A stretch of 5,609 nucleotides of DNA, from contig NZ_JOII01000080.1 in assembly GCF_000719955.1 (NCBI RefSeq), positions 1-5,609 of the forward strand, in the 5' to 3' direction. Below are positions 1-5,609 of the stretch, one piece after another (the stretch's first letter is position 1; every line of letters begins with the position of its first letter). Under the pieces are notes generated by a model. That model had not been told where the DNA came from and ran no database searches. It saw only the letters and a list, made by a program, of their open reading frames with translations. Made by a program: the position numbers and the translations under genes. Source of the DNA: Streptomyces albidoflavus (GTDB lineage: Bacteria; Actinomycetota; Actinomycetes; Streptomycetales; Streptomycetaceae).

Positions 1-1
1 G

Positions 2-103
2 TTGGGGAAGTCGACGGGGTTGCGGTTGCCGGCGACGGTGGTGTTCGACTATCCGACGGTCAACGCGTTGGTGGGGTATCTGCTGGAGGAGTTGTTCGGT
101 GGG
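2..103 (+). other. ACP domain, C-terminal third (preceding module)
   Basis: The first ~34 residues ([19 protein letters not shown], then [10 protein letters not shown]) match the end of a PKS phosphopantetheine-binding domain. The complete ACP at 4360-4614 has nearly the same residues at this place ([19 protein letters not shown]). The DSL serine that carries the prosthetic group lies left of the window. Codons here are mostly G-ended (ttg, gtg, ccg, acg), unlike the C-ended style of the complete ACP. Confidence 0.85.
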
Positions 104-439
104 GTGGAGCCGGCGGAGGTGGTGCCGGTGTCGGCGCTGCCGTCGGTGGCCGAGGACCCGATCGTGATCGTGGGCATGGCCTGCCGCTACCCCGGTGGCG
201 TCTCCTCGCCGGAGGACCTGTGGCGCGTCGTCTCCGAAGGCGTCGACACGGTCTCGGACTTCCCCTCGGACCGAGGCTGGGACGTCGACGCGCTCTACAA
301 CCCCGACCGCGCTGTGCCGGGTACCTCCTACACGCGTTCTGGTGGCTTCCTGCACGACGCGCCCGAGTTCGACCCGGAGTTCTTCGGGATGAGCCCGCGT
401 GAGGCCGTCTCCACGGACGCGCAGCAGCGTCTTCTGCTG
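2..439 (+). CDS. Type I PKS fragment: ACP C-terminus, linker and KS N-terminal part (frame 2)
   Basis: This 146-codon stretch enters from the left edge. Its first ~34 residues are the end of an ACP ([15 protein letters not shown]). A ~16-residue acidic/Val-Pro linker follows, and a KS begins at about 152 with [15 protein letters not shown] and continues through FPSDRGWD and [13 protein letters not shown] to QQRLLL. There is no start codon or docking helix between ACP and KS, so this is a module boundary inside one polypeptide. After 439 the frame stays open to a TGA at 572-574, but the translation is no longer KS-like. The KS resumes in frame 3. The homology-supported end is therefore 439 and the stop at 574 is an accident of the break. 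Confidence 0.9.
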
Positions 440-440
440 C
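341..440 (+). repeat. 100-nt perfect direct repeat, copy 1 (KS N-terminal part)
   Basis: Bases 341-440 are identical to 4852-4951, by direct comparison. They encode [17 protein letters not shown] through QQRLLL of the two KS domains. Left of the repeat the copies differ at synonymous and some replacement sites. Right of it they diverge completely because each skips to a different later point of the KS. Confidence 0.9.
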
Positions 441-647
441 AGTGCCGGAAGTGTGGCCTCGGGCCGTGTCTCGTACACGTTCGGGTTCGAGGGTCCGGCG
501 GTGACGGTGGACACGGCGTGCTCGTCGTCGTTGGTGGCGTTGCACTGGGCTGCGCAGGCGTTGCGTTCGGGTGAGTGCTCGTTGGCGGTGGCCGGTGGTG
601 TGACGGTGATGTCGACGCCGACGACGTTCGTGGAGTTCTCGCGTCAG
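441..647 (+). CDS. Type I PKS fragment: KS active-site Cys segment (frame 3)
   Basis: These 69 codons continue the same KS in a different frame: [18 protein letters not shown], then the nucleophile motif [11 protein letters not shown] with the catalytic Cys codon at 519-521, then [15 protein letters not shown] and FVEFSRQG. Compared with a canonical KS, roughly 45 residues between QQRLLL and SAGSV are absent at the left join (family knowledge, estimated from memory). The true Cys marks an extending KS, not a KSQ loading domain. Past about 650 the frame runs to a TGA at 807-809 as noise, while KS homology moves to frame 1. Confidence 0.88.
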
Positions 648-651
648 GGTT

Positions 652-1020
652 GGGTCGGCGGTGAATCAGGACGGTGCGTCGAACGGTCTGACGGCGCCGA
701 ACGGTCCCTCCCAGCAGCGGGTGATCCGCCAGGCTCTGGCGAGCGGTGGTCTGTCGGCCGGAGACGTGGACGTCGTGGAGGCGCACGGTACGGGGACGAC
801 GTTGGGTGACCCGATCGAGGCGCAGGCACTCCTGGCCACGTACGGCCAAGGTCGGGACGAGGAGCGGCCGTTGCTGCTCGGTTCCGTCAAGTCCAACATC
901 GGGCACACGCAGGCTGCGGCGGGCGTGGCGGGTGTGATCAAGATGGTGATGGCGATGCGTCACGGCAGGCTGCCGCGCACGCTGCATGTGGATGCTCCGT
1001 CGTCGCACGTCGACTGGTCT
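652..1020 (+). CDS. Type I PKS fragment: KS C-terminal half with both catalytic His motifs (frame 1)
   Basis: These 123 codons carry [20 protein letters not shown], the first catalytic His in [12 protein letters not shown] (codon 784-786), the second in [12 protein letters not shown] (codon 904-906), and end with [17 protein letters not shown]. The usual KS ending, including the SFGxSGTNAHVI signature, is missing at the right join. The GTG at 661 only looks like a start: it is the Val of the conserved AVNQDG motif, and KS residues precede it in frame. The stop at 1270-1272 is reached in unrelated sequence after the frame changes at about 1020. Confidence 0.88.
772..997 (+). repeat. 226-nt near-perfect direct repeat, copy 1 (KS C-terminal half)
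   Basis: Compared with 5384-5609 I count 9 differences in 226 nt (about 96% identity), all synonymous. Perfect blocks are 56 nt (772-827), 65 nt (853-917) and 73 nt (925-997). The repeat covers the HGTGT and KSNIGH motifs of the KS. Confidence 0.88.
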
Positions 1021-1570
1021 GCCCCTGGCCGACTTCCTCACCGACGCGCCGGCGGACGTACGGGACGTGGCGCTCTCCCTGGCCACGCAGCGCACCCTCT
1101 TCGACCACCGCGCGGTGGTCCTGGGCGCCGACCTGGAAACGGCGCTGACGTCCCTTCGCGCGCTGGCCGCCGGGACTCCCGACGCCGCCGTCGCGGAAGG
1201 CGCGGCCGGGAACGGTCGCACCGCCTTCCTCTTCTCCGGGCAGGGCTCCCAGCGGCTCGGTATGGGGCGTGACCTGTATGAACGGTTCCCCGTCTTCGCC
1301 GAGGCGTTCGACGCGGTCTGCGCCGAGCTGGACGAGCACCTGGACCGCCCGCTCCGTGAGGTCGTGTGGGGCGAGGACGCCGAACTCCTGAACCGCACGG
1401 CGTACGCCCAGCCGGGCCTGTTCGCCGTCGAGGTGGCGTTGTTCCGGCTGGTCGAGTCGTGGGGGGTGCGGCCGGAGTTCGTGGCCGGTCACTCCATCGG
1501 TGAGGTCGCCGCGGCCCACGTGGCCGGGGTGTTCACCCTCGCCGACGCCGCCGCGCTCGTCGCCGCCCGT
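1019..1570 (+). CDS. Type I PKS fragment: KS-AT linker end and AT N-terminal half (frame 2)
   Basis: These 184 codons open with the last part of a KS-AT linker ([20 protein letters not shown]). The acyltransferase follows: [16 protein letters not shown] at about 1220, [16 protein letters not shown], and the nucleophile motif [14 protein letters not shown] with the Ser codon at 1493-1495. It ends at ALVAAR, whose Arg (1568-1570) matches the conserved substrate-carboxylate Arg of malonyl transferases. The Ile after the nucleophilic Ser is usual for malonyl-CoA-specific AT domains. Beyond 1570 this frame gives low-complexity noise up to a TGA at 1652-1654, and the AT resumes in frame 1. Confidence 0.88.
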
Positions 1571-2004
1571 TCGAGTCTGTCGCCGAGGTCTTCCGGGAGC
1601 TCGGCCGCCGGGTCAGCCGGCTGCGCGTCTCGCACGCCTTCCACTCCCCGCTGATGGAGCCGATGCTCCACGTGTTCCGCGAGGTGGTGGAGGGGCTGTC
1701 CTTCGCGGCGCCGAGGATCCCGCTGGTCTCGAACGTCACCGGCACGCTCGCCGAACCGGGACAGGTGGACGAGCCCGAGTACTGGGTCACCCACGTCCGC
1801 GAGGCCGTCCGTTTCGACGACGGCGTCCGGGCCCTCGCGGAAGAGGGCGTCACCCGGTTCGTGGAGGTGGGCCCCGACGGGGTGCTCAGCGGCATGGCGC
1901 GCGAGAGCGCCGGTGAGGACGCCGTCCTCGTCCCGCTCCTGCGCAAGGACCGCGAGGAGACGGGCTCGGCGCTGAGCGCCCTCGGCCGGCTCCACACCGT
2001 CGGC
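1217..2004 (+). other. Acyltransferase (AT) domain, predicted malonyl-CoA specific, broken at 1570
   Basis: The AT loads the extender unit onto the ACP phosphopantetheine. Visible motifs are GQGSQ near the start, GHSIGE with nucleophilic Ser at 1493-1495, HAFH at 1633-1644 whose last His (1642-1644) is the catalytic base, and VSNVTG and [12 protein letters not shown] in the second half. HAFH rather than YASH, and Ile rather than Gln after the Ser, are the established signs of malonyl rather than methylmalonyl specificity. About 50 residues of the small subdomain, normally including an AAVNGPxSVVVSGD-like stretch, are missing at the frame change at 1570 (estimate from the family). The YAFQKQRYW post-AT motif follows at 2062-2088. 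Confidence 0.87.
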
Positions 2005-4950
2005 GTGGACGTCGACTGGTCCGGCTTGCTCGTGGGCGCCCGCCCCGTCGACCTGCCGACCTACGCCTTCCAGAAGCAGCGCTACTGGCCCGAGGCCACG
2101 CTCCCGCGCGCCGGTGACGTGCGCTTCGCGGGTCTCGGCGCGGCCGGGCACCCGCTGCTCGGCGCGGCCGTCGAACTCGCCGGCGCCGACGGCGCGGACG
2201 GGGTGGTCCTCACCGGACGCCTGTCGACGCGGTCGCACCCGTGGCTCGCGGACCACGTCGTCCAGGGCACCGTGCTGGTGCCGGGGACGGCCCTGCTGGA
2301 GATGGCCGTCCGTGCCGCCGACGAGGCGGGCTGCGGATCGGTCGAGGAACTGACGCTCTCCGCCCCGCTGGTCCTGCCCGAACGCCGCGCCCTCCAGATC
2401 CAGATACGGGTCGCCGCTCCCGACGAGGACGGCCGCCGTGCCCTCGGCGTACACGCGCGCACCGAGGACGACGACGGTGCTCCGTGGACCGTCCACGCCA
2501 CCGGAACCCTCGCCCCCGAGACCCTCGCCCCCGACCCCTTCGACGCCACCGTCTGGCCGCCGCGCGACGCGGCCCCGGTCGACGTGACCGACTGCTACGA
2601 GCGCCTGGCCGAGGCCGGCTTCGCCTACGGCCCCGCCTTCCGGGGGCTGCGGGCCGCCTGGCGGCACGGCGACGCCCTGTACGCCGAGGTCGCCCTGGAC
2701 GAGGGGACCGACGGCGACGCCTTCGGCCTGCATCCCGCGCTCTTCGACGCCGCGCTGCACGCCTTCGCCCTCGCCGACGACGGCCGTGGAGGTGTCCCGT
2801 TCTCCTGGGGCGGCGTCTCCCTCCATGCCTCCGGCGCCACGGCCCTCCGTGTCCGTCTCACCCGGGACGCCGACGGCACCATGGCCCTCGCCCTCGCCGA
2901 CCCCGCCGGTTCCCCGGTCGCCACTGTCCACTCCCTGACGGTGCGTCCGCTCGCCACGGGACAGCTCGCCACCCCGGCGCGGGACTCCCTCTACCAGGTG
3001 GAGTGGGTCCCGGCCCGGCCGCTGGACGGCCCTGCCGACACCGGTGCGGTGGCCGTCCTCGGCGAGGCCCGGAGCGCCGTGCCGGCCGCCGACGACTTCG
3101 TCACGTACGCCACCTTGGAGGAGCTGGTGGCCGCCGAGGAGATGCCCTCCACGGTGCTGGTGGCCGCCTCCGACGACACCGACGGGACCGACCCGGCCCA
3201 GGCCGCGCACACCGCCGCCGCCCGGGCTCTCGCCCTGGTGCGGTCGTGGCTGGCCGAGGACCGGTTCGCCGGATCCCGCCTGGTCTTCGTCACCGCCTCC
3301 ACCGACCGCACCACCGGACTCGCCGACGCCGCCACCCGGGGGCTGGTGCGCTCCGCGATCACCGAACACCCCGGCCGATTCGGCCTGTTGGAGCTTCCGG
3401 CCGACGCGGACACCGCGTCCCTCCGCTCCGCTCTCGCCTCCGCTCTCGCCTCCGGCGAGGCGGAGTCGGCGGTGCGGGACGGCGAGGTGCGGGTGCCGCG
3501 CCTGGCCCGCGTCACACCGGAAGCAACCGAGGGCCCGCGCTGGGACGCCCTCACCGGTCCGGTGCTGATCACCGGCGGTACCGGCGGCCTGGGCCGGGTA
3601 CTGGCCCGCCACCTCGTCGCGACGCACGGAGTGCGGGACCTGCTGCTGGTCAGCCGGAGCGGTGCCACGGCCGAGGGCGCCGGGGAACTCGTCACCGAAC
3701 TGACCGAGGCCGGCGCACACGTGGCCGTCGAGGCGTGCGACGCCGCCGACGCCGACGCCGTCGCCGGGCTCGTCACCCGGCACGGCGTGCGCGCGGTGAT
3801 ACACGCGGCTGGCGTCATCGACGACGCCACGCTCGCATCGCTCACGGCGGAGCGCGTCGCGGCGGTGTTGCGTCCGAAGGTGGACGCGGCGTGGAACCTG
3901 CACGAGGCGACGCGGGACCTGGGCCTTGAGGCGTTCGTGGTGTTCTCCTCGGTGGCGGGGACGTTCGGGAGTGCGGGGCAGGGCGCGTACGCGGCGGGGA
4001 ACGTGTTCCTGGACGCGTTGGTGGAGTACCGGCGGGCCCTGGGGCTCCCTGGTGTCTCTCTTGTCTGGGGTCCGTGGGCGCAGGACGCGGGGATGACGCG
4101 GGAGTTGTCGGAGACCGACCGGCGTCGTATCGCCCGGTCCGGTCTGCCGCCGGTCGCGGCCGAGCAGGGGACCGCCCTGTTCGACGCGGCCCTGGCTTCG
4201 GGTGAGCCGGTCGTGCTCCCCGTCCGCCTCGACCTCTCGGCGCTGCGCGCCCAGGGTGAGGTGCCGCCGCTGCTCAGCGGGCTGATCCGCACCCCGGGCC
4301 GCCGCACCGCCGCCGCAGCCGGTGCCGCCGCCACCGGCCTGGCCGCGCGCCTCGCCGGCCTCGCGGAGGCCGAGCGCCGCGAGGTGCTGCTCGACCTGGT
4401 CCGTGGCCAGATCGCCGTCGTCCTCGGCCATTCCGGTGCCCAGACCGTCAACCCGCACCGCGCCTTCCAGGACCTCGGATTCGATTCCCTGACGGCTGTG
4501 GAACTGCGCAACCGGCTCGGCAAGGTCACCGGCCTGCGCCTGCCCGCGACGGTCGTCTTCGACTACCCGACCGCCGACCTCCTCGCCGGTCACCTCCTCG
4601 ACGGCGTCCTCGGCACCGAGCCGGCCGTGGCGGTCCCCGTCGCGGCGCTGCCCTCCGTGGCCGACGACCCGGTCGTCATCGTCGGCATGGCCTGCCGCTA
4701 CCCGGGCGGCGTCACGTCCCCCGAGGACCTGTGGAGCGTCGTCTCCGACGGCGTCGACGCGGTCGGGGACTTCCCCTCCGACCGTGGCTGGGACGTGGAA
4801 TCCCTCTACAGCGAGGACCGGGGCGTGCCCGGCACCACGTACACCCGGTCCGGTGGCTTCCTGCACGACGCGCCCGAGTTCGACCCGGAGTTCTTCGGGA
4901 TGAGCCCGCGTGAGGCCGTCTCCACGGACGCGCAGCAGCGTCTTCTGCTG
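1570..4950 (+). CDS. Type I PKS, main intact stretch: AT C-terminal half, DH, KR, ACP and start of next KS (frame 1)
   Basis: This is the longest uninterrupted piece, 1127 codons. In order it holds the rest of the AT ([19 protein letters not shown]), the post-AT linker ending in YAFQKQRYW (2062-2088), a full DH, the ketoreductase structural and catalytic halves, an ACP, a short linker and the first ~96 residues of the next KS. The ATG at 1654 is an internal Met of the AT motif SPLMEPM and not a real start, since AT sequence runs in frame from 1570. The frame continues to a TGA at 5044-5046, but KS homology stops at 4950 and moves to frame 2. No enoylreductase or methyltransferase lies between DH and KR. 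Organisation and motifs fit an actinobacterial modular PKS; the metabolite cannot be named from this window. Confidence 0.95.
2146..2952 (+). other. Dehydratase (DH) domain, motifs intact
   Basis: The DH removes water from the beta-hydroxyacyl-ACP made by the KR. It starts with [11 protein letters not shown]. The first hot-dog fold carries the catalytic His in [17 protein letters not shown] (His 2254-2256, the HxxxGxxxxP motif complete to Pro 2281). The second fold has YGPAFRGL (2626-2649) and [11 protein letters not shown], with catalytic Asp at 2746-2748 and the following His at 2758-2760. It ends near VHSLTVRPL. At about 269 residues it is of normal length, in one frame, with no missing key residue. 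I judge it catalytically competent from motifs alone. Confidence 0.92.
2989..4200 (+). other. Ketoreductase (KR) domain with structural half, predicted B type
   Basis: The domain reduces the beta-ketone with NADPH. The structural (pseudo-Rossmann) half opens with LYQVEWVP at 2989. The catalytic half has the nucleotide-binding TGGTGGLG at 3571-3594, Lys in RPKVDAAW (3877-3879), Ser in FSSVAG (3949-3951), Tyr in GAYAAGN (3988-3990) and Asn (4000-4002). All SDR catalytic residues are therefore present. IDD at 3817-3825 occupies the LDD position that marks B-type KRs, giving a D-configured (3R for a simple chain) alcohol. The A-type Trp is not evident, and the position that is Pro in B2 types is Ala here (3973-3975), so B1 is the best call. 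Directly following DH without an ER insert fits a DH-KR module. Confidence 0.92.
4360..4614 (+). other. Acyl carrier protein (ACP) domain, complete
   Basis: The ACP carries the growing chain on a 4'-phosphopantetheine arm. The motif [15 protein letters not shown] gives the attachment Ser at 4486-4488. It is preceded by [20 protein letters not shown] and followed by [14 protein letters not shown]. An Ala-rich linker (about 4300-4358) separates it from the KR, and a ~16-residue Val/Ala/Pro linker connects it directly to the next KS. The absence of a stop or docking region shows that the chain passes to a KS on the same polypeptide. Confidence 0.94.
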
Positions 4951-4951
4951 C
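4852..4951 (+). repeat. 100-nt perfect direct repeat, copy 2 (KS N-terminal part)
   Basis: This is the partner of 341-440, 4511 bases downstream on the same strand. Its right end coincides with the frame break of the second KS. Confidence 0.9.
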
Positions 4952-5609
4952 TTCGGCTTCGAAGGACCCGCGGTCACGGTCGACACCGCCTGCTCCTCGT
5001 CGCTCGTCGCCATGCACTGGGCGGCGCAGGCGCTGCGCTCCGGTGAGTGCTCGCTTGCCGTGGCCGGCGGTGTCACCGTCATGGCCACCCCCACCGCCTT
5101 CGTGGAGTTCTCCCGCCAGGGCGCCCTCTCGCCGGACAGCCGCTGCAAGGCGTTCTCCGACGCCGCCGACGGCGCGGGCTGGTCCGAGGGTGTGGGCATG
5201 GTGGTGCTGGAGCGTCTGTCGGATGCCCGGCGCAACGGTCATCGTGTGCTGGCGGTGGTGCGTGGTTCGGCGGTGAACCAGGACGGTGCGTCGAACGGTC
5301 TGACTGCGCCCAACGGTCCTTCCCAGCAGCGGGTCATCCGTCAGGCTCTGGCGAGCGGTGGTCTGTCTGCCGGTGATGTGGATGTCGTGGAGGCGCACGG
5401 TACGGGGACGACGTTGGGTGACCCGATCGAGGCGCAGGCGCTTCTGGCGACGTACGGGCAGGGCCGGGACGAGGAGCGGCCGTTGCTGCTCGGTTCCGTC
5501 AAGTCCAACATCGGGCACACGCAGGCTGCCGCCGGTGTGGCGGGTGTGATCAAGATGGTGATGGCGATGCGTCACGGCAGGCTGCCGCGCACGCTGCATG
5601 TGGATGCTC
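4952..5609 (+). CDS. Type I PKS fragment: KS of the next module from the active-site region to the window edge (frame 2)
   Basis: These 219 codons run without a stop to the right edge: [20 protein letters not shown] with the Cys codon at 4991-4993, [44 protein letters not shown] with His codon 5396-5398, KSNIGHTQ with His codon 5516-5518, and LPRTLHVDA at the edge. This copy keeps the [15 protein letters not shown] segment that the first KS lacks. From HGTGT onward it is almost identical in DNA to the first KS. The domain's C-terminus and the following AT lie outside the window. Confidence 0.9.
5384..5609 (+). repeat. 226-nt near-perfect direct repeat, copy 2, cut by the window edge
   Basis: This is the partner of 772-997, 4612 bases downstream. 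The last 73 nt are identical to copy 1 right up to the window edge, so the repeat probably extends further. The edge therefore falls inside a repeated segment. Confidence 0.88.

Larger units (their letters stand above)
152..1020 (+). other. Ketosynthase (KS) domain, broken in two internal places and truncated at its C-terminus
   Basis: The KS catalyses decarboxylative Claisen condensation of the incoming chain with the ACP-bound extender. Catalytic Cys (519-521) and both His residues (784-786 and 904-906) are present, but in different frames. About 288 codons remain against the ~420 usual for the family. Missing are a segment after QQRLLL (near 440), 140 nt relative to the second KS copy between SRQG and SAVNQDG (near 650), and the C-terminal GTNAHVI region (near 1020). 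As written the domain cannot fold or work; an assembly fault is the likeliest cause. Confidence 0.85.
152..4614 (+). other. PKS extension module, order KS-AT-DH-KR-ACP
   Basis: The domain order is that of a reducing module that leaves a double bond. Predicted steps are condensation with malonyl-CoA, ketoreduction by a B-type KR, then dehydration, handing a polyketide with a new alpha,beta-unsaturated C2 unit to the KS at 4663. The order and the DH, KR and ACP motifs are seen directly. Malonyl specificity and product geometry follow from known family motifs. The upstream KS and the AT are interrupted by four frame-changing breaks, so this sequence as written would not give a working protein. 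Confidence 0.88.
4663..5609 (+). other. Ketosynthase (KS) domain of the next module, one internal break, C-terminus outside the window
   Basis: It begins with [16 protein letters not shown] and runs to QQRLLL in frame 1 (4663-4950), then continues in frame 2 with [17 protein letters not shown]. Catalytic Cys (4991-4993) and both His (5396-5398 and 5516-5518) are present. Roughly 60 residues between QQRLLL and FGFEG are missing compared with a usual KS (estimate from memory). The missing stretch starts at the same place as in the first KS and is 39 nt longer at its right side. Confidence 0.87.

Noticed and set aside
328..1398. A 356-codon minus-strand open frame, and similar ones at 938-1519, 2991-4529 and 4712-5599
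   Set aside because: All are low-complexity Arg/Ser/Pro- or Gly/Arg-rich translations opposite conserved KS, AT or KR sequence, with no motifs of their own.
430..1580. Programmed ribosomal frameshifting as the explanation of the frame changes
   Set aside because: Each break also lacks tens of conserved residues, which slippage by one base cannot explain.
2952..3560. An enoylreductase or methyltransferase between DH and KR
   Set aside because: This ~600-nt region matches the KR structural half (LYQVEWVP onward). It is too short for an ER plus that half, and no ER nucleotide-binding motif is seen.
4615..4662. A gene boundary with docking domains between ACP and the second KS
   Set aside because: The linker is only about 16 residues, in frame, without stop or start, and resembles the one at 104-151.
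430..4960. Insertion sequence or excision scars at the breaks
   Set aside because: No inverted repeats, target duplications or transposase sequence are seen; the joins go from one PKS segment straight to a later PKS segment.
1654..5046. A free-standing gene starting at ATG 1654
   Set aside because: The Met is inside the AT motif SPLMEPM, AT sequence precedes it in frame back to 1570, and no ribosome-binding site is needed or evident.
1489..5235. A 1248-codon open frame on the minus strand opposite the PKS
   Set aside because: Its translation is rich in Gly, Arg, Glu and His with no recognisable domain. It lies antisense to strongly supported DH, KR and ACP motifs. Long antisense open frames are expected in very GC-rich coding DNA.

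Overview
The window is interior coding sequence of a modular type I polyketide synthase (PKS) gene. It reads on the + strand from edge to edge, with neither the gene's true start nor its stop in view. Very high GC, G/C-ended codons and typical actinobacterial PKS motifs point to Streptomyces or a close relative. No genus-specific marker is present.

Layout: the C-terminal third of an acyl carrier protein (ACP, about 2-103), then one complete module order KS-AT-DH-KR-ACP (ketosynthase about 152-1020, acyltransferase about 1217-2004, dehydratase about 2146-2952, ketoreductase with its structural half about 2989-4200, ACP about 4360-4614), then the ketosynthase of the next module (about 4663-5609), which runs off the right edge. 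The ACP-to-KS joins are short in-frame linkers with no stop, start or docking segment. Parts of at least three modules therefore lie on one polypeptide. No enoylreductase or methyltransferase is seen. Motifs predict that the central module loads malonyl-CoA (GHSIG, HAFH), reduces the beta-ketone (B-type KR with an IDD motif) and dehydrates the alcohol (intact DH motifs). It would add a C2 unit with a double bond, probably trans, as in polyene or other unsaturated macrolide assembly lines.

The protein cannot be read through in one frame. There are five abrupt breaks, near 440, 650, 1020, 1570 and 4951. At each, conserved domain sequence is missing and the frame changes. All lie in the KS and AT parts that are repeated between modules, and none lies in DH or KR. 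Both KS copies break at the same base, at the end of a 100-nt perfect repeat. The window itself ends inside another near-perfect repeat. Mis-joined repeats in a short-read assembly are the most economical explanation. A decayed gene is possible but less likely. The intact stretch is 1570-4950 (1127 codons).

I see no promoter, ribosome-binding site, terminator, RNA gene, mobile element or CRISPR array, as expected inside one very long gene. I found no evidence of a new kind of system. The points worth following up are the shared breakpoint and the mosaic of synonymous codon style between the two KS copies.
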